Shown: piece by piece, positions 1 to 7,570 of the stretch
Layout of the letters: each line of letters starts with the position of its first letter
Numbering within the stretch: position 1 is the first letter of the stretch
NCBI RefSeq assembly: GCF_001620365.2
Contig: NZ_LQMT02000036.1
Location: 124,001-188,000 of the forward strand
Origin: Amycolatopsis keratiniphila subsp. keratiniphila
Lineage (GTDB): Bacteria > Actinomycetota > Actinomycetes > Mycobacteriales > Pseudonocardiaceae
Length of the DNA stretch: 64,000 nt
Direction of reading: 5' to 3'
Notes under the pieces: generated by a model
Seen by the model: the letters and a program-made list of their open reading frames with translations, nothing else
The model's database searches: none
Told to the model about the DNA's origin: nothing
Made by a program: the position numbers and the translations under genes

Positions 1-209
1 AGCCGCGAGACCTGAGGCCCGAGCAGCGCCATGGACAGCGTGAACGTCGCCGAGACCAGCCCGGCGAGCCCGTAGTCGCCCCGCGTCTGCGCCAGCATCG
101 TGATGATGCCGATTCCCGTCATGGGGACCGGCATCCTGGCGACCAACCCCGCGGCGAAGAAGGCGAGTGAGCCCTTCGTGGAGAACAGCTCTCGATACCG
201 GCCTGACAC
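1..209 (-). CDS. MFS transporter, N-terminal part (runs off the window)
   Basis: The reverse strand reads an open frame from a GTG at 209 to the window edge, starting MSGRYRELFSTKGSLAFFAAG. The sequence continues with hydrophobic segments and the loop LAQTRGDYGLAGLV, as in the first two transmembrane helices of major facilitator proteins. Only about 69 residues are visible, so the substrate cannot be named. The start is uncertain because the frame stays open further upstream. Two imperfect palindromes with AAC...GTT arms (229-238 and 247-256) lie just upstream and could bind a regulator. Confidence 0.6.
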   Translation of the reverse strand, partial: MSGRYRELFSTKGSLAFFAAGLVARMPVPMTGIGIITMLAQTRGDYGLAGLVSATFTLSMALLGPQVSR

Positions 210-228
210 GGCACACCCCCACAAGTTG

Positions 229-256
229 AACGACCGTTACATTTTGAACAGTCGTT
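229..256. promoter_or_regulatory. Two tandem imperfect AAC...GTT palindromes, possible operator
   Basis: The motifs AACGACCGTT (229-238) and AACAGTCGTT (247-256) are similar, each partly self-complementary, with centres 18 bases apart. They lie just upstream of the leftward MFS gene. Tandem short palindromes of this kind are typical of TetR or MarR operators. No regulator gene for this site is in the window. Confidence 0.3.
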
Positions 257-305
257 ACACTTTATACCTGTGGCTCACCCTCCCCGCAAACGGCCCGGGA
301 CACGA

Positions 306-342
306 CGAGGGGTCCCTCCAAGACCTCTGGAAGGACCCCTCG
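306..342 (-). terminator. Terminator hairpin after the GH3 gene
   Basis: CGAGGGGTCC (306-315) pairs perfectly with GGACCCCTCG (333-342). The hairpin lies 10 bases past the stop codon of the leftward GH3 gene. There is no clear T-run, as is usual in high-GC actinobacteria. Confidence 0.65.
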
Positions 343-351
343 CGGTGAAAC

Positions 352-2985
352 TCAGTTCAGACTCGAGCAGGGTCTCGCGTCAGGATCCTGCGCTCCCTTG
401 GGCACCCACCGCACGTTCGCGAACGAAGCCGAGAACCGGCCGTCGGTGTACACCAGGAACGGCGTGTTGACGTTCTCCAGATCCAGCCCGTTCGCGAAGC
501 ACGACACCGGGATCTTCACCGTCGACTTCGGCGCCCCCGCCAGATCGGTGAACAGCTTGGTCGCGTTCACCTCGGAGAAGCACGGGTAGACGCAGTGCAT
601 GCTGATCACCGTCCGGTTGGCAGGCGCCTCGTGCACGATCGCGTCGAACTCCAGCGCCGCGTCGGCGTTGAGGTAGCCGCGCAGATCGTTGGTACCGGCC
701 GGGTTCTGGAAGTAGATCTGCGCCGGGCCGGTGCCGGTCCAGGTCGACTTGAGCCCGTCCTGCTGCACGTTCACGTCCGACTGCACGACGCTGATCTCGG
801 CGTGCGACGCGGTGCCGTCGGGGCCGATCTCGGTACCGCCCCAGTTCTCCGCGGAACCGATGAAACCCTTGTACGGCGCGACATCGGTGCGGTTGAACAC
901 CTCGAGATCCTCGGTCGCGGTGCCGCCGCCACCGGTCGAGCCACAAGTCACCGGCCCGGCCGTCTCGTCCAGCTGCCCGATGGTGACACGCTGCCCGGTC
1001 TTGAGGCCGTAGCCGAGTTTGAACAGCGGGTCGTAGTCCGCCGAACCCGCGTTCAGCGGCGTCTGGCACGCGCTCTTCGGCCACGAGTACGGCAGCGTGG
1101 CCTTGAAGCCGCCCTTGACCAGGACATCGGCGACGCCGCCGCCTTCGGTGCCCGGCAGCCAGGCCGCGACGAACGCGTCGGAGCGGTTGATCTCCTTGTT
1201 CATGTACAGCGGACGGCCACCGACGTAGACGGTCACCACGGGAGCGCCCTTCCCGCGGACCTTGTCCAGCACGGCCAGGTCCTCGGGGTAGAGCCTCGAC
1301 GCCTCCAGGGTCTTGCGCGTCAGGTCGCCGACGCCTTCCGCGTACGGGGTCTCACCGATGACGGCGATGACCGCGTCGTAGCCCTTCGGGTCGGTGTCGC
1401 CCTTTTCGTCGAAGGTGACGTTGACGTCGCCGAGCTGCTGCTTGAGCCCGGCCAGGATCGACGTGGCGTTCGGGAAGTCGGCGTTGGTGTTGCCGGTCCC
1501 CTGCCAGCTCAGCGTCCAGCCGCCGGTCTGGTTCTGGATGCTGTCCGCGCTCTTGCCGACCACGAGCACCTTCGACTTCGGCTTGAGCGGCAGCACGTTG
1601 CCGTTGTTCTTCAGCAGCGTCTGCGAGGAGCGGACCGCGTCGCGCGCCAGCCAGGTCTCCTTCAGCGCTTCGTCGGAGTTGGCGTAAGAACGGTCCGACG
1701 GCTTCTGCGACTCGTACAGCCCGGAGCGCAGCTTCACGCGCAGGATGCGGGTCACCGCGTCGTCGATCCGCGAGAGCGGGATCTGGCCGCCGTTGACCTG
1801 GGCGACCGTGTTGGTGATGAACGCCTTCCAGTCGTTCGGCACCATCACGATGTCGATGCCGGCGTTGATCGCCTGCGGACAGGAGGCGTTGGTGCAGCCC
1901 GGAACCTGGCCGATACCGTTCCAGTCGGACACGACGAGGCCGTCGAAGCCCATCTTGCCCTTGAGGATCTGGTTCAGCGCCTTGTCGCTGCCGTGCAGCT
2001 TGCCCTCGTCGATGCCGAGCTCGGCGTTGGTCCAGCTGTTGAACGACACCATCACGGTCTGGGAGCCCGCGGCGAGCGCGCCGTAGTAGCCCTGGCCGTG
2101 GACGTTGATCATCTCGGCCTCGGACGACGGGTTGACGCCCTGGTCCTGCCCCTTGAGGGTGCCGCCGTCGCCGATGAAGTGCTTGGCGGTGCCGATCACG
2201 CCGTTGTAGCCGATGCGTTTGGTGGAGCCGTCCTGGAGACCGTTGATCGCCTCGTAGCCGTAGGCCCTGGTGATCCGCGGGTCCTCGGAGAACCCTTCGT
2301 AGGTACGTCCCCAGCGGTCGTCCTTCACGACGGCCAGCGTCGGCGCGAAGGCCCAGTCCTGGCCGGTGGCGCGGATCTGCCGGGCCGTCGCCGCGGAGAT
2401 GTCGCGCACCAGGCACGGGTCGTGCGCCGCGCCGAGCCCGATGTTGTGCGGGAAGACGGTGGCCCCGTACACGTTGTTGTTGCCGTGCACGGCGTCGATG
2501 CCCCAGATCACCGGGATCTTCGTCCTGCTGCTCTTGGCGGCGTCCCAATAGGAATCGGCGAGTTTCAGCCAGTCCTGCTGGGAGGCGTGCTTGTCCTTGT
2601 TCGGCCACGAGCCGCCGCCGTTGAGGACCGAGCCGATCGAGTACTGCCGGACCTCGTCGGGGGTGATCGCGGCGATCTCGGGCTGCGTCATCTGCCCGAC
2701 CTTCTCCTCCAGGGTCATCCCCTCGAGGATTCCGGCGATCCGCTGTTCGTCACCGGCCTTGCCCTTGAACCGGCTCTCGACCTTCGGCCAGTCGGCGAGC
2801 GTCGGCAGGTTCTTCTCGATGCGGGCACAGCCATCCCGGTCGAGCGCGGGTTTCCCGATCACCGGCTGCTCGGCGGCGACGGCGGCGGGCGTGGCCACCA
2901 CGGCCCCGCCGAGCAGGGTGAGACTCATCAAGGCGATCAGCGGACTTCGGCGCGCGCGAGCACGTCTTGCCATGGTCTGGTCCAT
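352..2985 (-). CDS. Secreted GH3 family beta-glucosidase / exo-beta-glucanase
   Basis: This 877-residue enzyme should hydrolyse terminal beta-linked glucose from beta-glucans or cello-oligosaccharides outside the cell. A signal peptide is visible (arginine-rich start, hydrophobic core, AVAAEQP cleavage region near residue 38). The GH3 N-terminal barrel follows, with WGIDAVHGNN, KHFIGDGGT and the nucleophile motif GLVVSDWNG (Asp354). The GH3 C-terminal domain comes next (VLVVGKSADS, QTGGW). Residues about 700-877 form an extra domain like the galactose-binding-like tail of ExoP-type exo-1,3/1,4-beta-glucanases. A second possible start, MARRARARR, lies four codons inside. Neither start has a strong ribosome site. 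Confidence 0.9.
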   Translation of the reverse strand: MDQTMARRARARRSPLIALMSLTLLGGAVVATPAAVAAEQPVIGKPALDRDGCARIEKNLPTLADWPKVESRFKGKAGDEQRIAGILEGMTLEEKVGQMTQPEIAAITPDEVRQYSIGSVLNGGGSWPNKDKHASQQDWLKLADSYWDAAKSSRTKIPVIWGIDAVHGNNNVYGATVFPHNIGLGAAHDPCLVRDISAATARQIRATGQDWAFAPTLAVVKDDRWGRTYEGFSEDPRITRAYGYEAINGLQDGSTKRIGYNGVIGTAKHFIGDGGTLKGQDQGVNPSSEAEMINVHGQGYYGALAAGSQTVMVSFNSWTNAELGIDEGKLHGSDKALNQILKGKMGFDGLVVSDWNGIGQVPGCTNASCPQAINAGIDIVMVPNDWKAFITNTVAQVNGGQIPLSRIDDAVTRILRVKLRSGLYESQKPSDRSYANSDEALKETWLARDAVRSSQTLLKNNGNVLPLKPKSKVLVVGKSADSIQNQTGGWTLSWQGTGNTNADFPNATSILAGLKQQLGDVNVTFDEKGDTDPKGYDAVIAVIGETPYAEGVGDLTRKTLEASRLYPEDLAVLDKVRGKGAPVVTVYVGGRPLYMNKEINRSDAFVAAWLPGTEGGGVADVLVKGGFKATLPYSWPKSACQTPLNAGSADYDPLFKLGYGLKTGQRVTIGQLDETAGPVTCGSTGGGGTATEDLEVFNRTDVAPYKGFIGSAENWGGTEIGPDGTASHAEISVVQSDVNVQQDGLKSTWTGTGPAQIYFQNPAGTNDLRGYLNADAALEFDAIVHEAPANRTVISMHCVYPCFSEVNATKLFTDLAGAPKSTVKIPVSCFANGLDLENVNTPFLVYTDGRFSASFANVRWVPKGAQDPDARPCSSLN

Positions 2986-3087
2986 TCTGCGGGAGGCGGG
3001 GACCGGCCGATCCTCACCGGACCCGGCGGCGACGTCAAGGGTTTCCGGGCGATAAGCCGCCTGTTAATTTTTGCCGTGAACTAAGAG

Positions 3088-3225
3088 TCACCCGGCCACC
3101 TGTCGCCGATTGCGCCGCTTGGCGGTGTACGGCAGCGCGAACAGGTACAGCCCGCTGAACATCAGCAGGAAGAGCGGCGGCACCGACGCTTCCCGATTCC
3201 CGACCGGTCCGCTTGACCTCCACAT
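3088..3225 (-). CDS. Possible small single-TM protein (45 aa)
   Basis: An ATG at 3225 opens a 45-residue frame ending TGA at 3088. It has a hydrophobic stretch VPPLFLLMFSGLYLFALPYT followed by a basic tail, AKRRNRRQVAG, so it would be an Nin-Cout or Nout-Cin single-pass protein. It fills most of the gap between the divergent GH3 and reductase genes. There is no good ribosome site. It could equally be the C-terminal remnant of a longer membrane protein. I do not recognise a family. Confidence 0.3.
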   Translation of the reverse strand: MWRSSGPVGNREASVPPLFLLMFSGLYLFALPYTAKRRNRRQVAG

Positions 3226-3267
3226 TACTTGAGCTTTTACCTTCACTGGAAACGAAGGGAATCACTC

Positions 3268-4074
3268 ATGACCGTCTTGGTAACCGGAGCAACCGGGAAC
3301 ACCGGCCGCCACGTCGTGGCCGAACTCGTCCGCCGCGGGGAACGCGTCCGGGCACTCACCAGGAACCCCGGCGAAGCCCGGCTTCCAGCGGGTGTCGAAC
3401 TCGCGGAAGGCACCCACACCGCTCCCGAGACACTGACCGAAGCCCTGGAAGGTGTCACCAAGCTGCACATCACCGTCACGGCGGGGCTCGCCGAGGTCGG
3501 CACCGAACTGGTCAAGCGTGCCGTGGACGCGGGCGTGCGCCGGATGACCGTCGTGTGGGGCGGTTACGTCGGGCCGACGGAACAGGCCATGGCCGAATCC
3601 GGGGTCGAATGGACGCGTCTGGAGCCGCAGGAGTTCATGTCCAACGCCCTGACCTGGGTCGACTCGGTCCGCACGGAAGGCGTGATCCGCGAGCCGTTCG
3701 ACCTTCCGAGTGCCGTGGTGCACGAGGGCGACATCGGCGCCGTCGCCGCCACCGCGCTCGTGGAGGACGGGCATTCGGGCAAGGTCTACAACCTCACCGG
3801 GCCGCAGGCACTGACCACGAGCGAACGGATCGCGATCCTCGGCTCCGCGGTCGGCCGCGACATCACGCTGGAGAAGATCACGCGACAGCAGGCGATCGAC
3901 CGACTGCTGACCGAAGGCGTCTCGGTCGCGGACGCCGAGTACGTCGTCGGCTGGCACAGCGATCCGCCCCTGGAGGCGCGCACCGTCGTCGACACGATCG
4001 AGAAGGTGACCGGGCGGCCTGCCCGCACGTTCGCGCAGTGGGTCGCCGAGCACGCCGACCGGTTCAAGCCGTGA
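3268..4074 (+). CDS. NmrA-like / SDR family NAD(P)-binding protein
   Basis: The 268-residue protein starts with the Rossmann motif TVLVTGATGNTGRHV and has the atypical-SDR features of NmrA/quinone-oxidoreductase-type proteins (VYNLTGPQALTTSERIAIL in the C-terminal half). It probably binds NAD(P)H as a reductase or redox sensor; the substrate is unknown. The ATG at 3268 was chosen because GAAGGGA lies just upstream; an in-frame start at 3229 would add 13 residues that do not fit the family. It is transcribed away from the GH3 gene and is followed by family B palindromes. Confidence 0.8.
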   Translation: MTVLVTGATGNTGRHVVAELVRRGERVRALTRNPGEARLPAGVELAEGTHTAPETLTEALEGVTKLHITVTAGLAEVGTELVKRAVDAGVRRMTVVWGGYVGPTEQAMAESGVEWTRLEPQEFMSNALTWVDSVRTEGVIREPFDLPSAVVHEGDIGAVAATALVEDGHSGKVYNLTGPQALTTSERIAILGSAVGRDITLEKITRQQAIDRLLTEGVSVADAEYVVGWHSDPPLEARTVVDTIEKVTGRPARTFAQWVAEHADRFKP

Positions 4075-4152
4075 GCGGTCCGACCGCCTTCACGATTTCC
4101 AGCACCGGGGCGGTGCAGTGGGCCTGAGCGGCGGCGCCGACGCCCGCAAGTA

Positions 4153-4189
4153 GGGAGGACTTGGGACGCTCAACGTCCGAAATCTTCCC
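4153..4189. repeat. Family B palindrome (degenerate copy)
   Basis: The core is GGGACG / CGTCC separated by a CTCAA loop, with imperfect outer arms GGGAGGACTT and AAATCTTCCC. It lies 78 bases past the reductase stop codon and 28 bases before a better copy of the same nested design. Confidence 0.6.
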
Positions 4190-4217
4190 CGCTCGGCATG
4201 ACCTTGATCGACTCCTC

Positions 4218-4264
4218 GACGATGTGGGAATCAGGACGCTCAACGTCCCGATTCCCACATCGTC
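4218..4264. repeat. Family B palindrome (intact copy)
   Basis: GACGATGTGGGAATC (4218-4232) pairs with GATTCCCACATCGTC (4250-4264). Inside the loop is a second inverted repeat, GGACG...CGTCC, so the element is a nested hairpin. The inner core resembles those at 4153-4189 and 32453-32499, while the outer arms differ between copies. It may serve as a transcription terminator for the upstream reductase. Confidence 0.75.
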
Positions 4265-4357
4265 AACATCAGGTGCGGAGAGCCTCCGGAACCCCTTTGG
4301 CGACCGCTGACATACACATTCGCCTTGCTCAGACATGGGCACGCAAGAACCGACCCG

Positions 4358-4453
4358 TTCTAACCCGAACGCCACTCACGACCGCCCGGACCAAGTCGGT
4401 TGCGTGACCGAGTGGACGACACGCGTGATTCACGGACGACACACGTGCCGTCC
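4358..4453. repeat. Family C palindromic repeat, partial copy
   Basis: This stretch joins a copy of one arm of the long palindrome at 42420-42465 (AACCCGAACGCCACTCACGACC) to units with GACGACACGCGTG and GACGACACACGTG. Similar units recur at 13.3, 25.8-26.1, 42.2-42.5 and 52.7 kb. With 4075-4357, which holds family B elements, it accounts for the gene-free stretch 4075-4477. Confidence 0.6.
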
Positions 4454-4477
4454 AACGCGACCACCCGGACCGGCCCG

Positions 4478-4960
4478 CTACCCCTCGGCGGCCTTGAACC
4501 ACGCACCGATCCCCGCGAGCGCGCCCGGACCGTAGTCACCCCGGACGTCGTCGGCCAGATCCGCGATGGACACGGCTCGCAACGCCGCCCGCCACTGAAC
4601 CTCGGCGTTCGCCATCGCACGACTGATGGCACACGGCGTCGTGCACGCCTCGGGCGGCGTCGCCATCGGGCCGCGCTGCCGGATCTCGGTGCAGATGAAA
4701 GCCGGGCCGGGCCCGTCGATGGCCTCGACGACGTCGAGCACCGTGATCTCCGAAGGCGGCCTGGTGAGAACGTAGCCGCCGGCCTTCCCTTGCACCGACC
4801 GGATGAGATCGGCCCGCGAAAGGGCCTGGAGCTGCTTCGCGAGGTAACTGGGCGAGACGTCGTGCAGCTGCGCCAGGCGAGCGGCGGGCGCGGGTTCGTC
4901 GACGGAGGTCAGCACGACACAGCAGTGCAGGGCCCACTCGACCCCACCGGACATCTTCAC
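4478..4960 (-). CDS. rsrR: RsrR-like Rrf2 family [2Fe-2S] redox-sensing regulator
   Basis: The 160-residue protein has the Rrf2 winged helix (HDVSPSYLAKQLQAL, residues 33-47, then GKAGGYVL). Its start MKMSGGVEWALHC places Glu8, Trp9 and His12 exactly as in Streptomyces venezuelae RsrR. In that protein the cluster is held by two Cys of one subunit and Glu and His of the other, with Trp9 acting as a conformational switch. Candidate Cys ligands here are Cys90, Cys106 and Cys110. It is divergent from an NmrA-like gene, the same arrangement known for RsrR, with an inverted repeat between them. By analogy it represses the neighbour and itself, and DNA binding depends on cluster redox state. Confidence 0.85.
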   Translation of the reverse strand: MKMSGGVEWALHCCVVLTSVDEPAPAARLAQLHDVSPSYLAKQLQALSRADLIRSVQGKAGGYVLTRPPSEITVLDVVEAIDGPGPAFICTEIRQRGPMATPPEACTTPCAISRAMANAEVQWRAALRAVSIADLADDVRGDYGPGALAGIGAWFKAAEG

Positions 4961-4985
4961 CCGGACGACTCTAACCCGCCTCTTG

Positions 4986-5008
4986 ACTCGGACACAATCT
5001 ATCCGAGT
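4986..5008. promoter_or_regulatory. RsrR-type operator (inverted repeat)
   Basis: ACTCGGA (4986-4992) and TCCGAGT (5002-5008) form an inverted repeat with two further matching positions inside, 23 bp in total. It lies between the divergent rsrR-like gene (start 4960) and the NmrA-like gene (start 5068). RsrR of Streptomyces is known to bind an approximately 25-bp inverted repeat in the equivalent place. Confidence 0.75.
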
Positions 5009-5013
5009 AATAT

Positions 5014-5034
5014 CCCGGACATGCGGTGTCCGGG
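5014..5034. promoter_or_regulatory. Second palindrome in the rsrR-NmrA gap
   Basis: CCCGGACA (5014-5021) and TGTCCGGG (5027-5034) are perfect 8-bp arms around five bases. The palindrome lies only six bases past the RsrR-type site and would sit in the 5' leader of the rightward gene. It may be a second regulator site or an RNA hairpin. Confidence 0.45.
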
Positions 5035-5067
5035 TTCACGGGCGCCACCGACGAAGGGCACTGGGTC

Positions 5068-5799
5068 ATGAAATTCGCGATCATCGGCGGGACCGGGCTG
5101 ATCGGCTCGCAGGTCGTGCGCAATCTGAACGAGGCAGGGCACGAGGCGGTGCCGCATTCGCCGTCCACCGGGGTCGACCTGCTCACCGGCCAGGGCCTGG
5201 ACAGCGCGCTCGACGGCGCCGACGTGGTCGTCAACCTCACCAACTCGCCGACCTTCGACGAGGCCTCCCCCGCGTTCTTCCGGACCTCGATGGACAACCT
5301 CGTGGCGGCCGCGAAGAAGGCGGGCACGGGACACTTCGTGATCCTGTCGATCGTCGGCGTCGACCAGGTGCCGGAGCTCGACTACTACCGGGCCAAGACC
5401 CTGCAGGAGGACATCCTCAAGGAGAGCGGTGTCCCCTACTCGATCGTCCGCGCCACCCAGTTCATGGAATTCGTCGACGCGGTCCTGTCCTGGACCTCCG
5501 ACGAGACCGCGGTCCGCCTGCCCAGCACGCCGATCCAGCCGATCGCCGCGGCCGACGTCGCCGCCGCGGTGTCCGAGGTCTCGGCGGGAAAGCCGTTGAA
5601 CGGCACCCTCGACGTCGGCGGCCCGGACGTCTACCCGCTGGACGAACTGGGCCGGATCACCCTGTCCGCCAAGGGAGACACGCGTCCGGTGACCGTCGAC
5701 GAGACGGCGGGCATGTTCGCCGCGGTCAAGGGTGACGTGCTCACCACGAAGGACGGCGCCCGTATCGCCGCGACCCGCTACCTCGACTGGCTCAAGTAA
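5068..5799 (+). CDS. NmrA-like NAD(P)-binding protein, RsrR target
   Basis: The 243-residue protein begins MKFAIIGGTGLIGSQVV, a GxxGxxG dinucleotide motif. It continues in the style of atypical SDRs (LDVGGPDVYPLDELGRI near the C terminus). The ATG at 5068 has GAAGGG upstream; the longer GTG frame from 5026 would begin inside the palindrome and adds no family sequence. In Streptomyces the gene divergent from rsrR is also an NmrA-type NAD(P)-binding protein, so it is probably a redox-linked reductase or sensor controlled by the neighbour. A strong bidirectional hairpin follows the stop. Confidence 0.8.
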   Translation: MKFAIIGGTGLIGSQVVRNLNEAGHEAVPHSPSTGVDLLTGQGLDSALDGADVVVNLTNSPTFDEASPAFFRTSMDNLVAAAKKAGTGHFVILSIVGVDQVPELDYYRAKTLQEDILKESGVPYSIVRATQFMEFVDAVLSWTSDETAVRLPSTPIQPIAAADVAAAVSEVSAGKPLNGTLDVGGPDVYPLDELGRITLSAKGDTRPVTVDETAGMFAAVKGDVLTTKDGARIAATRYLDWLK

Positions 5800-5848
5800 C
5801 GTGAAGGCCCCCTTCCCTCGGCTCAGCAGAGGGAAGGGGGCCTTCACG
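5800..5848. terminator. Family A palindrome acting as bidirectional terminator
   Basis: The arms 5800-5819 and 5829-5848 are perfectly complementary over 20 bases (CGTGAAGGCC... and ...GGCCTTCACG) around a 9-base loop, GGCTCAGCA. The element sits between the convergent NmrA-like gene and glpD, where it would end transcription from both sides. It belongs to the GTGAAGG...CCTTCAC family seen again at 32.5-32.8 and 46.5 kb. Confidence 0.8.
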
Positions 5849-5852
5849 CGCT

Positions 5853-7547
5853 TCAGCTCGGCAGCAGCGCCGGAGCCGCGAGACGGCTGGCGTTCGCCGC
5901 CTCGTCGTCCGGCTGGGCCTGCGCGGAACGTTCCGCTTCGACCCGCGCGAGGTAGTTGGCGACCTCGCGTTCCTGCTTGTGCGAGTCCCAGCCCAGCAGC
6001 GGCGCCATCAGCTCCGCCACCACCGGCGCCGCGGTCACGCCGCGATCCCGCTCCTCGATGGAGATCCGGGTGCGCCGCGTCAGCACGTCCTCCAGGTGCA
6101 GCGCGCCCTCGTGCGAGACCGCGTAAACGACCTCCGCCTTCAGGTACTCAGCGGTCCCCGGGATCGCTTCGCCCAGTTCGGGACGGTCCGAGATCGACTC
6201 CAGGATGTCCTCGATCGCGGTGCCGTAGCGCTGGAGGAGATGCTCGATGCGGGCGATGGGCAGCCCCGTGCGCTGCACGAGCGAGTGCCGCGCGCCCCAC
6301 AGTTCGTGGTAACCGGTCGCGCCGACGATCGGCAGCCGCTCGGTCCACGACGACGGCGCGGGGCGGCCGAGGTCCTCCACCGCGACGTCGACCGCGTCGG
6401 CGGCCATCACGCGGTACGTCGTGTACTTGCCGCCGGCCACGATCACCAGACCCGGCACCGGATGCGCCACGGCGTGCTCCCGCGACAGCTTCGTGGTCGA
6501 CGTCGCCTTCGCGGCCAGCAGCGGCCGAAGCCCGGCGTACACGCCTTCGATGTCGTCGGCGGTGATCGGCGTGCGGAGGACGGCGTTGAGGTGGTCGAGC
6601 ACGTAGTCGACGTCCGCCTGGCTGGCCGCCGGATGCTCGCGGTCGAGGTCCCATTCGGTGTCGGTGGTGCCGACGATCCAGTGCCGTCCCCACGGGATGA
6701 CGAACAGCACGCTCTTCTCGGTGCGCAGGATCAGCCCGGTGTCCAGGTCGATCTTCTCGCGCGGCACCACCAGGTGGATGCCCTTCGACGCACGCACGGT
6801 GAACGGCGCGGGGATGCCCGCCGCTTCCGCCATGTCGTCGCTCCACACGCCGGTGGCCGCGACGACCGTCTTCGCCCGGACCTCGATCTCCGCACCGCTC
6901 TCGCGGTCGACGACCTTGGCCCCGACGACACGTTCGCCGTCGCGGATCAGCGAGGTCACCCGCGCCCGGGTGAGGACGGAAGCACCCTGCTCGGCCGCGG
7001 TCCGCGCGATGGTCATCGTGTGGCGGGCGTCGTCGACCTGGGCGTCGTAGTACTGGATGGCGCCGATCAGGGCGTCGTCCGCGAGGCCGGGGGCGACCTT
7101 GCCCGCACCGCGCTTCGACAGATGCCGGTGCCGCGGCAGGGCGCGTGCTCCGCCGAGGGTGTCGTAAAGGGTGACACCCGCGCCGATGTAGCCGCGTTCC
7201 CAGACGCGGTGCTTGAGCGGCACCAGGAACTTCACCGGCCGGACCAGGTGCGGCGCGAGGGTCTGCAGGAGCAGGCTGCGTTCCTTCAGCGCCTCGCGGA
7301 CCAGCTTGAAGTCCAGGTTCTCCAGATAGCGCAGCCCACCGTGGATCAGCTTCGACGACCGGCTCGACGTTCCGGCGGCGAAGTCGCGGGCCTCGACGAG
7401 CGCGACGGAGAGCCCGCGCGACGCCGCGTCGAGCGCGACGCCGGCACCGGTCACTCCCCCGCCGACGACCAGCACGTCGATCTCCTCGCGAGCGAGCTTG
7501 CGCAGCGTCTCGGCACGGTAGACCGGGGAAAGCGGTACGGGTGTCAC
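5853..7547 (-). CDS. glpD: Aerobic glycerol-3-phosphate dehydrogenase
   Basis: This 564-residue flavoprotein oxidises glycerol 3-phosphate to dihydroxyacetone phosphate and passes electrons to the respiratory quinone pool. The FAD motif DVLVVGGGVTGAGVALDAASRG is near residue 25, followed by the GlpD signatures SSRSSKLIHGGLRYLE and IPWGRHWIVGTTDTEWD, and the C-terminal GlpD helical domain. The GTG at 7547 is the likely start, with AGGAGG seven bases upstream; an ATG six codons earlier overlaps that ribosome site. It is the last gene of glpF-glpK-glpD and ends at the family A hairpin. Confidence 0.95.
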   Translation of the reverse strand: MTPVPLSPVYRAETLRKLAREEIDVLVVGGGVTGAGVALDAASRGLSVALVEARDFAAGTSSRSSKLIHGGLRYLENLDFKLVREALKERSLLLQTLAPHLVRPVKFLVPLKHRVWERGYIGAGVTLYDTLGGARALPRHRHLSKRGAGKVAPGLADDALIGAIQYYDAQVDDARHTMTIARTAAEQGASVLTRARVTSLIRDGERVVGAKVVDRESGAEIEVRAKTVVAATGVWSDDMAEAAGIPAPFTVRASKGIHLVVPREKIDLDTGLILRTEKSVLFVIPWGRHWIVGTTDTEWDLDREHPAASQADVDYVLDHLNAVLRTPITADDIEGVYAGLRPLLAAKATSTTKLSREHAVAHPVPGLVIVAGGKYTTYRVMAADAVDVAVEDLGRPAPSSWTERLPIVGATGYHELWGARHSLVQRTGLPIARIEHLLQRYGTAIEDILESISDRPELGEAIPGTAEYLKAEVVYAVSHEGALHLEDVLTRRTRISIEERDRGVTAAPVVAELMAPLLGWDSHKQEREVANYLARVEAERSAQAQPDDEAANASRLAAPALLPS

Positions 7548-7570
7548 CTTGTTCCTCCTGTTCATCGGGC

